Both the position numbers and the translations under genes were made by a program. The notes under the pieces were generated by a model that was not told the DNA's origin, did not search any database, and saw only the letters and a list, made by a program, of their open reading frames with translations. Positions 13,901-27,957 of a stretch of DNA of 64,000 nucleotides are shown here, one piece after another (position 1 is the first letter of the stretch; each line of letters starts with the position of its first letter). This DNA comes from Molanna angustata (lineage: Eukaryota; Arthropoda; Insecta; Trichoptera; Molannidae): assembly GCA_963576475.1 (NCBI GenBank), contig OY754979.1, forward strand, positions 31,445,278 to 31,509,277, read 5' to 3'.

Positions 13901-16900
13901 TATCGCGATTAATGTAAACTTTGAGCTGCTCATCCGACATTGGTAAAATGATAAGTGCGCTCTCCAAGCTCATCTAGTTAATGTAATATCATCCATCTCT
14001 TTCATACAGGATGTCTATTTCATACTCTCACTACACCACAGCTTTATTATATTTTCAGAACTGCTTTAGCAGAAGCAGAGTTGGAGTATGATCCTCAGCA
14101 TGTCAGTACACAGATATACTTGGAAATACCTTTAGTTGATGTTCCAGAGCAGCTGAGAGCACTTGCACCAAAGTTAGTAATACTATAACTTATAAAATAT
14201 TAAAAATAAATCTCTGGCAACTAACTAACATGTACTATGTCAAGTATTAATTTAACACGCACCCAATAATAAGTTGCCACATTTAAACTAACTTCAATAT
14301 GAAGATTACATGAAAATTCTTCGAAACACAATTGTTCGAATGCGCAATTGTACGAATAACAATTTTTCGAAAATCAGTTATCAGAATGACAATCGTCCGA
14401 AAACAAATTATTTGAACTAACATTTGTTAGAAAACCAATTGACCGAATTTAATATATTTTTGTGTCGTTATGTTGCCTCCTTTGACATATTTGTTGCCAG
14501 TAAAATATATTCGATGAAGACTATTATTACTTGTTGTATTATTGTTGGGTACGTATGTTTGCACATTTTTAATAACTGATGTTTGACAGCGCGGGATAGC
14601 GTAGTTTGTACACCAGTTTATGTTTATCTAGTATTCACACCAATTTAGTTATATTATTTTAATATTATAGTTACTTTTTTAAATACATATATAATGCAAC
14701 TGGCTCACGCCAGTCACAATTATAACTACAAACAAACCTAACCAACCTATTTTTACCAAAGTTTTGTAGGTTTAGGTTTAAAAAATAGGTGTACATCCTA
14801 GGATATCTGACAGCGCGGTGCGTCGCCATGTTGTTTATTCCATAGATTTTTACTAAACATAATATACTATGTAGATGTAGTACTCCGTGCAAAAAGAAAG
14901 TCATTTGTTTTCGATTCATACAAAATTTGCTAACTATGACATCTAGTATATTATAATAAAAATCTATGGTTTATTCCTCTCACAATACTACCAACATGAC
15001 GTCATAAAAATTCGAACAATTGTAAATTCTGATAATTGTGTGTTCGGAAAATTGTTTTTCGAAAAAATGTGATTCGAATAATTGCTATTCGTAATATTGA
15101 TTTTCGTAAAATTGAGCATTCGAATAATTGTTTTTCGAATAATTTTCCTGTCACCCAATATGAATAGTCTCACAGATCCAGATTGAAAACACAATTAAAA
15201 TTGTGTCTCCACCAGGAATCGAACCTGGGACCCTTGGATCAGCAGTCTAACCAATTGAACCATGAAGGCTAACAAATTATAATAAACTGTAACTTTTTGT
15301 ACACCTAATTTGTACACTGGCAGGCTTATTGCGGGACAGTAGTTTCTTCCAACCAACCAAATTTATAAATGTTATATATACAATACAGTATACCTTTTTA
15401 TGGTGTCAATTATTAATATTATCCATGTTTTATAATGACACAAACAAGTAGACTTCTGCTGCTCATCTAGGATACCCCTTTTTAGGGCTAGCAGTTTACA
15501 ATTTTACAGTGACAATACACTTTGAAGTGTGTGGTGATTGTTTCCGTTCTACGCTAGGTAGGAACACAATCAAGATACTTATAACTAATTAACCTCTGCT
15601 TCAAAAATGCCCGTCATAATATATGTCAACAAAACAATAGGGAACATTCACTTTTTTTTTCTTTTACTAAAAAAAAGTACAAAAAATAATAGAAAATATG
15701 GTAAAATTTTTATTTGCTCTATAAAGCCTTTTTTAGCAGTTTGAAAAATGTGTTTTGAAATACTCACTAAAACGGTTCATTTGGGTCGTGAAATGAGTGA
15801 CCTTACACATCATAGTGGATGTATTTTTCAAATGCATGTCATACATTTTGTTCATGACTCGTTGATTATTGCATTTAATGAAATCGTATTTAGGATGCTA
15901 AAAATGTATATTTTAAATATTATTCGGATTCGAGGTGTATAAATACGAGTGTAATATCCGAGTTTTTCCCAATTCACAAGTTTTTAACCTTAAATTATAA
16001 TTATATGTTTCCACCAAATAAAAACATGTTGAAAATGATTCGCAGTCAGCGGAAATATCTTTCAACGACGAAATTCCGACAAATTTAAATCTATGAATGT
16101 TTATTTTTTTACTAATTTTATATTTAAAATAAAAATGATAGAAAAACAATTTGTTTTTGCCAAAAAAATTGTTTAAATCGATGTCAGATATCGTAAGAAA
16201 TATGTAATTTGTACACAGAACAGAGAATCTAGTCGTGAATTGACTGGATGCTAGAAAGAGATGGATTATATATGTGTAAAAAGAATAGACTCTGTTCAGG
16301 TCGGTTGCGAGAACGTCATTTGGCTCAGCACATTTAAAGTATTCATTTCATTCGAGTTTCTTCCATTAATATTTTATCTGACTCCAAAGAAAAATGAATT
16401 ATTATATAGGATTTGCGACTGAAAAATGAAAGATGTACTTACAGTAATGATTATGTTTTATTCTAACAAACATCCTATAATGTCATATAATTTTACTTTA
16501 CATATGTATACAAAACTATCTATAAATGTAACTGAAGAGATTCTTTCGAACAATCACAATTATTTTTAGAGGACCGAAGGCAGAACGACCAGTTGTTTTT
16601 TCGTGCCTCTATTTAAAATTTCCAGCGTCACGCAAAACTCTACGCCACAGTTTTTTTGACCGTCTAAATATTTTCAAATAAAATGATGGTTTGTTTGATT
16701 TCAGTACCAGTTATTCAGCCGTAGTGTGGACCACGACTCCATGGTCTTTGGTTGGAAACCAGGCAGTTTGTTACTCGCCGACGTTGCACTATTCGGCACT
16801 GAGTTGCGGAGGATCCCACGAAAAGCTTTTCATAGTCGCTTCCAATCTCGTTGAACAATTCCGCAAGACGACTTCACTCCAAGTGGAAGAAGTTTTTGAT

Positions 16901-19900
16901 TTCGATGGTTAATATTTAAGATACCTTATTATTAGATCTATCAATTCAATCAATTGAATTATACTTGTTGAAAACAAAAAATCTTGCTTTAAAATAGTAT
17001 AGACATCTTTATTTGAAATAAAGTACAATCTCACTAAGCGAGTACATCCAGCAATTTCCAGATTAATCAAAAAACACTCTTTTGCTTCTTATTTTATTAT
17101 CAGCATTATTATTTCATAATACAAATATTTACATAAAGTAAAAAAAGGCCTCAGAAAGATATTTGGTCCTGTCAACGAAAATGGAGTGTGGAGAAGACGA
17201 TTCAACCACAAATTAGAGGCAATGTATGGCGAACCTATGATGATATCGATATTATTGCAAGATCAGAATCATCCCTGCTAGAAGCATTTTCAGTTCTAGA
17301 GTCATCAGCTAGAAGGATGGGTCTCCGAATCTATGAGGCAAAGACTAAGTACATGCCAGTCACAATGATACCCGGCACCAGCCAATTCTCAATAACTATC
17401 AGTAATTACACATTTGAAACAGTGGAGCAATTTACATACCTTGGTTCCATCGTTAATAACGAGAATGATATAAGTACTGAGATTGGGAAGAGGATTCTTG
17501 CAGCTAACCGGAGTTACTTTGGTCTCATTGGATAATTGAAATCACGCCTATTGTCCAGAAAAACTAAAGCCACACTATACAAGACACTAATTAGACCAGT
17601 CTTAACATATGCCTCGGAGACTTGGACATTAACCAAGAACGATGAAAACAGACTGGACGCCTTTGAAAGAAAAATCTTACGCAGAATATATGGACCAATC
17701 AATGATGGTCAAACATGGCGTAAGAGATACAACACTGAGCTCTATGATGTTTACCAGGACATCAGCGTGGTCAAGTTTATTATGATTAGCAGACTACGCT
17801 GGTTGAGTCATGTACACCGTATGGATGATCTGGAGCTCCCGAAAAGGGTGTTGACTAACAACCCAACCGGTAGAAGAAGCGTAGGGAGACCTTAGCTACG
17901 ATGGTTGGATGGCGCTGTCGCGGATTGTTGGGCTATGGGGCAGCAGAACTGGAAAGTGGCAGCCAACAATAGAGCAGTTTGGAGAAGATTCTTGGAGGCA
18001 GCTAGGACCCACCAAGGGTTGTAACGCTGAGGACGATGATGATGATGATGATATGGCGAACCTATCATTGTACAGTTCTTTAAATAAGAAGACTGCAATG
18101 GTTGGGCCATATCCACAGAATGAGTGATGATCGTACTCCCAACAAGGTTTTAAACACCACACCAGACGGAAGAAGAAGCAGAGGCAGACCAAAAATGAGA
18201 TGGCTGGACGATGTGGAGGCTGATATACGAGTGCTGGGCCTTACCAACTGGAAGGCTTTATTTGGCTTTTTTTTTGTTTTCATTAGTGCCAGATTAGTGA
18301 GATTATACTGTATTATCTTTTGTTTTCATTAGTGCCAGATTAGTGAGATTATACTGTATTATCTTTTGTTTTCATTAGTGCCAGATTAGTGAGATTATAC
18401 TGTATTATCTTTTGTTTTCATTAGTGCCAGATTAGTGAGATTATACTGTATTATCTTTTGTTTTCATTAGTGCCAGATTAGTGAGATTATACTGTATTAT
18501 CTTTTTTTTTCATTAGTGCCAGATTAGTGAGATTATACTGTATTATCTTTTGTTTTCATTAGTGCCAGATTAGTGAGATTATACTGTATTATCTTTTGTT
18601 TTCATTAGTGCCAGATTAGTGAGATTATACTGTATTATCTTTTGTTTTCATTAGTGCCAGATTAGTGAGATTATACTGTATTATCTTTTGTTTTCATTAG
18701 TGCCAGATTAGTGAGATTATACTGTATTATCTTTTGTTTTCATTAGTGCCAGATTAGTGAGATTATACTGTATTATCTTTTGTTTTCATTAGTGCCAGAT
18801 TAGTGAGATTATACTGTATTATCTTTTTATTATGTATATTTGAGGAATACTAACGAAACAAAATCCAAATTGAATTATCGAAATATTTTGTTTTCCTATT
18901 CAAAACAGTGTATTAGGATAGGATAGTGTTGAGTTCAGTCTTTTTTCCTACCCCGAATAGATAAACGCCTTGATGGTATGTATGATTATGAAGCTTTAGT
19001 ATCAAACTATAAGAGTCCCAGTACATATTATGTATTTTTTCATGCAAATTGTGCGAAACAATATCGTCTTGTATATTATGATTTTTTGACTTACCAAATT
19101 ATCAATCCAAATTTTGAAAATTTTATATATCGTTAATATATAAATTATTTATCTTTATTTATAGGTAGATTTCTCTCGCAGGCTCGATACAATCACCCCC
19201 TGAAAGAGAATATGATCTTACCATTCTTGGAAGGTGAACACGTCTCCGCTGACAAGGGTACCGGGCTCGTACACACGGCTCCAGCTCACGGTCCTGAAGA
19301 TTTCCTCGTTGCACTAAAGAATGAAATGAAAGTGGTCAGTACTACCCATGATATTTTATGATCAAATTAACGTAACATTTGGTAATTTTTCTATATGAAA
19401 AATGTTCACTTAAAATGTAAGTAGATATGTTGAGATGAATAAGGAATTCAAGAAGATAAACATGGATTTTGGTATCTGGGGGGCAAGTCTGGTCCAACCT
19501 GCGAAATCAAAACTCTCACCATTACCCATATCCTGTATATAATTATTATATGGAGTTTTATAATATCTTAAGATGTCATAGAACTCCATATGATAATTAT
19601 ATCCATGATATGGGTAATCTCGAGGGTTTTGATTTCGCAGATTGGACCAGACTTGCCCCCCCCGAACTATTAAAAAAAAGTCAGCAAAATTTTACCTGTG
19701 CCTTTTTAGGTGAGACGAGAATGGTGTGTTTATATACACGCATGTGTCGTGCTTCCTGTTATCAGGAAGCATGATACTTGCGTGTAATGCAAATCTGTCC
19801 CTGGTTGCCCCACATAGTGGGATAAGCCGTGATTGTATGAATGAATGAATACTTGGTGAAAAACACATCAAAATAGAAAAAGATCAATGAGAAATGATAT

Positions 19901-21136
19901 TAAATTCTGAATATTGGAAATTTACCTACAAATTTAAAACAATTATTATTAAACAATGCATGAATGTACATAAATGATGATAGAATGTACCTACATATTA
20001 TGTTATCTGGTTCTCTGTCCCAGAAATGAGTTTCGTCATGATGTGTTTGTATGTATGGCATACGCCGTGCGTCATATCCTTTTTTTGTGTCCTCTACAGT
20101 CCAAACTATAAGTCTGATTGACTTATTTACATCATAGTGCATATAGCTGATTATTGTATATTTCTCCTCTTTAATTTCATCTGTCAAAATTTTCAAAATG
20201 CTCTCACTGTCTGGAAAATTGAGATTTTTGATACAATAGAAATGCGTTCAGATATTGTCAACCTTTGTTTACTCTATGCTGACGACTTAAAGATTTTCTT
20301 ATCATTCAGAGCTATGGAGGATTGTTTGAAGCTCCAGTGTGATATTGATAACTTGTCAAAGTGGTCAATCACTAATAAATTGTTGTTCAATATTAAAAAA
20401 TGTGTCGTCATGAGCTACAGTCGCTCGACAAACCCTATATAATCCAACTATTTGATGGACGGTACCACGCTGGCACGACAAGTCACATTTAAGGACTTGG
20501 GGGTGATGTATGATGCTAAGTTGACCTTCGCTGACCACATCACCAACCTGACATCCAAATGTGGACAGTTGCTAGGCCTGACTTTTCGCCTGGGAAAATA
20601 TTTTACAAATCCGGAGGCGCTAAAGAGTATATTCAACTGTATGGTGCGTACCAAGCTGGAGTTTGGTAGTGTTGTTTGGGCACCATGCCGGAAGAAATAC
20701 TCCGAAATGCTGGAACAGATCCAGAAAAAGTTTTTAAGGTACCTTTACATGCGTACGCATGGAGTGTACCCAACTTACATGCATCACCCTGATCTCCTTG
20801 AGGCCTGTGCCTATCAGAGTCTCGAAAAAAGGCGAGATAATTCGTTACTTCTGGTAGGTTACAAGGTTGTAAATTATATCATTGACTGCCCAATTTTGCT
20901 TGAGCACCTAGGCCTTTACGCTCCCCCGAACTACATGAGAGGTAGAGGACACCACTTATTTAATTTGCCTGCCGCTCGTACAGACGTGGTTGCTCGTACG
21001 AATGTCTGCTCTATTAAATGGTTTACCTGTTGAAGCTGACGTCTTCTTCTGGGGCGTTCAGCGATTTAAAAAATATATTAAATAAAATAACGAACAGGTG
21101 TCGCACTGTAACTGGCGTAAAGCTGTCGTGCGAGAG

Positions 21137-21179
<43 letters not shown>

Positions 21180-24100
21180 ACGGTGTCTAATTATAATAGT
21201 GAAATTGCATATTAGTATGAAAAATGTATTTAACGAAATTTAAAATAGTTACTCTATGGGAAAATTGAGTAATTGAGTATCAACTTCATATTGATATTGT
21301 ATGTGTTTTTATAGAAAAGTGTATTTTTTACTCTTCATTACATACTATCACGCCATCTTCCTCACTGGGTAGGCAGAGAGAACCGACCACCACATTCTAC
21401 TATCTTGATACATATTTAATAGAAATGTACTTCACAAAAATGCATTTAGGTCAACCTTTTTTAATTGAGCCCATTTAATTTTAATTAATTCATTATAATT
21501 TAACTATGTATTACTCGTACATTGAGACACGTGAGGTATGAATCATAATATGAGTTTCTAGTGGTCGATGCTTCCCCCCACTCCCCTCCCTACCTCTCTC
21601 TTTCCAATCCTGTTTTCAAAATCTGTTAACAAATGTCTACGTAATATATTTTAGATTACTATAATTGGCAACATAATAATTATCTTAGTATATTAGTATA
21701 ATTTTTTCTTGTTTGCTGTTGTGTTCTATAAAATCTTCTTTCCCCTTGGCGCTTTTGTCCCGTTTCTATCGGGGTATGCTTTGACCATGATCCTGGAATT
21801 GGCGAGTCTGGTTATTACATTGAAGCGACTGCCATCTGACCTTCGTAACCCTTATAAAGGGGATCCAGACAAATTGGATCATGGCTACACATAGCTAGTG
21901 ATATGAATCTGCACATAGGTTTTTTGAAAATACAGAGGTGCGTGCCCCGCCCGGATTCGAACCGTCGACCTCACCCATGTCAACCTTACCGCTCGTTCTT
22001 TAAAATAAATTAAAAAAAATACAATTATTTTATACAATTTAGAAGAATGTGCATGATCGGAATATAATTTAAAACTATTTTTAGCATTGTCACGTTGACG
22101 AGGGAGGACTGTTCTTCGGTTTGGGCTCAGGACTGGACGGTCTCGATGCCATGACTGAAGGTCGCGACCGAGTTCTCCAACAGCTGGAAGAAAGGGGCCA
22201 CGTATTGTTCAGGGCGCCCTTCGTACACTCCTACCCCCTGGACTGGAGGACCAAGGGCCCTGTCATCATTAGGGCATCCAGCCAATGGTTCATAAAAACA
22301 GAGGCTCTCAGAAACAAGGCATTGGTGAGTATTTTATTTTTAATAAAATAATTTAATTTATTATTTTAATAGAAGGGTGGTGGCAGGACGGTTAGTGTGC
22401 TGGGTTAGTAATTCAGTGGTCGCGAGTTTGAATACTACCACGACCAATTTCATTCATTTAGGGAATTTATGAAAATTAAAAATATTTGAAATTATTAAAT
22501 ATCATTCACTTATTAAATTATTTTTCATTCACTTTATGCTTAATTTAGGGAATGTATGAAGATGTGATGGCACAGCGCCTAGCGACTGCCCTACACAGAC
22601 AATCAATCAGTGGCATTACAACCCATCGTGGGTCCTGGCCTCCTCCAGAAGCTCCCTCCACCCCTCCCTTGACCATCGCTTTCTGCCGTCAATTCACAAC
22701 GCCCATTGTCCGCAAGTCCCTCTCTGCTCCATCTAACCATCTCAGCTTTGGCCTACCGACGCTTCTTCTGCCCATTGGTCTTGTAGCGAATATCCTTTTT
22801 AGTGGACAGGTTTCGTTCATTCTCCCTACGTGACCCAGCAATCGGAGCCGGCATATTTTGATGTACTGGGTGACGTGTAAATTTGAGTACAACTAGTACA
22901 GTTCGTGGTTGTACCTAATACACTAGGCTCCATTTTCGCATACGGGGCCATAAATGCATCTCAATATTTTCCTTTTAAAGGTGTTTAACCTTATTTCATC
23001 GGCCTGTGTTAGGGTCCATGTTTCAGCAGCATATGTTAAGACTGGTCGTATGAGAGTCTTGTATAGTTGGACTTTTGTTCTCTTTGATAATATACCAAGT
23101 TACACAGACAGCATGACTTAAATATACAAGAATAATAAGGAGTAATAATAGATATAAACAATAAAAATAATATAAAAACCAAAATACAAGATCAACAGAC
23201 ATCAGTAACAAAATTCTCAAAACTCATTAAGTTAAATTTTTCTTTCCATTATTTCAATGTTCCTTAGAAAAGTCATTAATTGTTGTTTTGATATTAACTG
23301 GATAAAGTGTATTGAAGATTTGTTTATTGTTATCAGGAAGAGCTTGAAAATGTGACTATACTGCCAGGTTCGAGTGCCACACAAACTCGAGCCAATCTCA
23401 GCAACCAGATTAGGAACAGACCGTATTGGTGCATCTCAAGACAGAGATGTTGGGGCACACCAATACCTGTTCTATTTCACGGAGACAAGCCCTTAGTCAA
23501 CGGGTAAGTTGAATAAATCTTAAACCGAGGGTTAATATAAACACATTATATGACAAGTAGATTTCCACTACAATAAACACAAAAAAAATTATGTTGCAAA
23601 TATGTATTTTTATCCTTTTATTTTCTTCGCATTGGTAAGATTTCTTAGTGTTGTCAGATGCAAGAAACCAAACTTTGCCAGGGTTGTGTTCACAATGAAC
23701 GTCGAGCGCGCTTAGTGAACGCTCCAAGCCGTTCATAATGACCGGAAACAGACGTTCGAAAGAAAGAAATTAATCCATAGTGCCTGATTACTGGATGTGC
23801 CAGTATTGTGAAGTGCCGAATTATCAAGAGTGTATTATAACTTTTTTCAAAATATATGTATTTTTCTATTTACAGAGACTTGGTGGAGAATATAATACGT
23901 CAAATGGACACTCAAGGTGTCAACAGTTGGTGGAACAATCCAGTTGACGAAGATCTTGTACCTCAGAGTCTTTTGAAAGAGAATAACGTAACAGTTAATG
24001 ATCTTACTAAAGGAAAAGTAAGCTATTATTTTTTTACTTTATTTTTCCAAGGACAGTACATACCTACATACAAAACAACAATCAAGAATACAGAAATGAC

Positions 24101-27100
24101 ATACACCTCTTTTGTGCTATACCTAATATCAAAACAATATATACTAGTTGCATGTACCACATGTATAAACCCATAAATCCAAATTATTTAATATTTTAAG
24201 ATACATATTTGGTTTTCTATACAACACATGTACCTTTTTTTTTTTTTTTTTTTAACATGTCTACATAGGGGACGCCAGCTATTAGGATTTGGGTCCATTT
24301 TACTCTTCCGAAGAAGCGCACTACGTAGCGTTGGGAGGGGTTTGCAATCTAGAAAAGAGTTTATTAATTCGGATTTTAAAAAGACCCGGGTTGTACGAAG
24401 GTGGAAACACAGAATTCGGAAGATCGTTCCACAGTCGGGCTGCTGTGTTAATAAAGGAGTTCGAGAAGCGACTTGTTCGTATATGTTGAAGGTCCACTGT
24501 GAATGGATGCTGCGATTGAGTGAAGCGAGTGACTCTGTTGCGAGTGGGTGGAGGAGGGACCAAAGATGCAAGTTCTTCTGAGCAATTCCCGTGGTAGTAT
24601 CTATAGAATAAACTTAAAATACCGACTCTGCGTCTGTGTTCTAGTGATTGCAATCCATCAGTCAGTGATGGATCATCAATCAGACGTATAGCACGCCTTT
24701 GGACAGCGTCGAGGGTATTCAGTAGGTATTGGGGGGCGCCACTCCAGAGGTGACTGCCATATTCAATAATTGGGCGTATTTGCGCTTTGTAGAGTATACA
24801 GATCTGGGTCTTAGTAAAATATCTGCGCGCTCTATATAGTACGCTCAATTTTTTGGAGGCGAGTTTCACCTTAGCTTCGATGGAGCCCTTGTAGTGTAAT
24901 TGGTTCGTTATAGATACTCCAAGCAGGTCAATAGAGCTGCTGTTAGGTAGGGTGCTTCCGTTGAAAGACACTTGCAATTCATTGGGGTTTCTCTTCGCAG
25001 AAATTAGACAGGCTTGGGTTTTTGAGACGTTAAATGAAACAAGATTACTTTCACCCCAGGTATTGATTGAGTGGAGGTAGCTATTTATTTTTTGATGAAG
25101 GTCTTTCCGGGCTTCTGATATTTCACTCTGTTTAGGAGGTTTGTCAAAAGAGAAATTGTCATGGACTGTGCTGTCATCAGCGTAACAGTGGATGGGGGCG
25201 CGTAAGAGCAAGTCATTGATATGTAGGAGGAATAGGGTTGGAGATAGAATGGACCCTTGAGGGACTCCCGCATTAATGGAATGGGGAGAAGAAGAGCAAC
25301 CGTCCACTACAGTTATGACTTCGCGATCTTTTAAAAAATTCGCAATCCAAGTACACAGAGACTGGGGTAGTCCATAAGAAGGGAGTTTCATTAAGAGACC
25401 TCGGTGCCAAACCCGGTCGAAAGCTTTAGAGATGTCAAGGGCGACAGTTTGAGCTTCTCCAAAGCGTTCCATAACTCGACCCCAAACGGATGTCACATAC
25501 GCGAGTAGATCGCCACAAGATCGATTTCCACGAAATCCATATTGGCGGTCGCTTAAAATTTTGTTTGCTTCGAGGTATGTGATCAACTTGGTGTTTAGTA
25601 CCCTTTCCATTATTTTGGAGAGTACAGAAGTAATAGCGATGGGTCGGTAGTTAGATGGGTTGGAGCGATCACCTTTTTTGGGAATTGGGTGGATGACCGC
25701 TTTTTTCCAGTCACATGGGACAATACCAGTTTTAAACGAGAGTTTGAAGAGTTTAGTGAGAACTGGGGCTAGTTCGGCGGAGCATTTTTTTAACACAAGA
25801 ACGGGAATTCCATCTGGTCCATTAGCTTTGTTAACATCCAACCCTCGGATGGCGAGTAAAACCTCAGAGAAGTTAATCCTTACTTCGTTCATTTTAAAAC
25901 CACAATGTGGAACTGGTTGAGGAGTTTTTCCTCCGTCGTCAAGGGTTGAGTTATCTGCAAATAATTTACCGAGAAGATTAGCTTTGTCGGTGGCAGAGTT
26001 AGCAATGGATCCGTCATGGTTCGTTAAAGGTGGAAATGAAGATGTGCAAAAGTTCTGACCTATGGAGGTTGACAATGACCAGAATCTTCGGCTACCGTTA
26101 GGGCATGAGGAGAGTTTTTGACTTATATGTTGGTCATGGAGTTTTTTAGCCTGATTAATGGTTTTTTTACAATCCTTTGTCATCTTGTTGTATGCTTTCT
26201 ACTACTCCTAGGTATGTATGTTAAGATAGGATAGTATGGAGGTCAGTCCTTTGATCCTACCCAGAATATCGAAACAGCATGATGGTATGTATGTATGTTT
26301 GGAGATTATTATCAAATTATTAAGTCTTCTTAGATAATGTATAGGTGACTGCCATACAAATTGTATGAAGCGATGTCGTCACTAAATTCAATTTTCCAAC
26401 TGTCGATTTGTTCAGGAGAACTTTGTTCTCTTAACATATCGACAATGTATCAAGCCAGAATACGCGAGAATTGTATGGAGAGGTCTACTTTTTTCACGGC
26501 TTTTCCAACTTTGAAGTCAAAAAACACCAACTTAGAGGCTTCATATGTTCCATACACGGATTTACTCAGAATTCGGAGTAGAACATTTCGTGTGTCTGTG
26601 TGTGTGTGTGTGTGTCTGTGTGTGTGTCTGTGTGTGTGTCTGTGTGTGTGTCTGTGTGTGTGTCCGTCCCCCCCTTATAACTTTTGATCCGCTCAATTTA
26701 CAGAGCCTAAAATTTCAGAATATATAAACAGTTACAGGCCTACAAAACTTTTATACTCGGAATTTTGAATTTTTGTTTCAGTCAGGGGTTATCAACTTTT
26801 GAATTTTTATTTTATTTTTCCATATATCTCAGAAACCATAAACGCTAGAACGCTGAAAATTGGTACAAACATAGACAAATACAAAATCTAAAATCAGTTT
26901 TTTCAAAAAAATTCCAGGGTTTCTCAAACATTTTTTATTAAGAAAAATATTTTTTTTATGATAAATTTATGAGTTTAACTGCCTATATTTCCAAAACTTT
27001 TACAATTATCGAAAAAAGCCGAAACACACCAACTAGATAATTTAATTTTCTATAAAAAATATTGACATTGTAGTAGAAGATCTCAATTTTTTTTTAACAA

Positions 27101-27901
27101 TTTTTTTAAATATTGAATTTAGTGACGACATCGCTTCATACATTTTGTATGGCAGTCGCCTATACACAATATGTAAGAAGACTTAATAGTTTGATACTTC
27201 ATCTCCAAACATACATACAAACCATCATGCTATTTGCATATTCTGGGTAGGAAAAAGGATCTTCCTCCATACTATCCTATCTTGACATACATACCTACAT
27301 ATGTTGTATAGAAAACAAAATATCTGAAAATATTCAATAATTTGTATCTATGGGTTTATAGTTTGGTACATATTCTTCAACTATACATACTATCGCTATC
27401 GACAGTTGGATCTCATGTGTTACATGCAACTAGTTATAAAAATTGTTAAAAAAATTGATATGTACTTCTACAATATTGATATTTTTTATAGACAATTAAA
27501 TTATTTAGTTGGGGTGTTTCGGCTTTTTTCGATATTTTTAAAACATTTGGAAATATAGGCAGTCAAACTCATAAATTTATCATAAAAAAAATATTTTTCT
27601 TAATAAAAAATGTTTGAAAAACCCTGGAATTAAAAAAAAAATTCATTTGAGATTTTGTATTTGTCTATGTTTATACCAATTTTCAGCGTTCTAGCTTTTA
27701 TAGTTTCTGAGATATGTGGAAAAATAAACCAAAATTTCAAAAGTTGATAACCCCTGCCTGAAACAAATATTCACAATTCTGAGTATAAAAGTTTTGTAGG
27801 CCTATAACTTTTTATATATTCTGAAAATTTGGGCTCTGTAAATTTAGCGGATCAAAAGTTATAAGGGGGGGGGACACACATCCATACACACCACACGCAC
27901 A

Positions 27902-27957
<56 letters not shown>

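Larger units (their letters stand above)
14206..15272 (-). repeat. SINE-B copy split by a Mutator-like insertion
   Basis: The head lies at the right: TGTCTCCACCAGGAATCGAACC is the inverted B box (15,209-15,230). The tail lies at the left: CACCCAATAATAAGTTGCCAC (about 14,262). The SINE is interrupted at 14,304-15,155. Flanking CAATATGAA is duplicated at the break. Confidence 0.7.

Noticed and set aside
15165..15272. Functional tRNA gene on the minus strand
   Set aside because: It is the head of SINE-B, followed by the shared body; no closed acceptor stem.
17896..18192. Minus-strand serine-run proteins around 18.0 kb
   Set aside because: Produced by reading the GAT microsatellite tail of the RTE-like LINE backwards.
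26361..26687. 108-residue frame ending in a CVCVC run
   Set aside because: The run is a translated GT microsatellite within a non-coding repeat.
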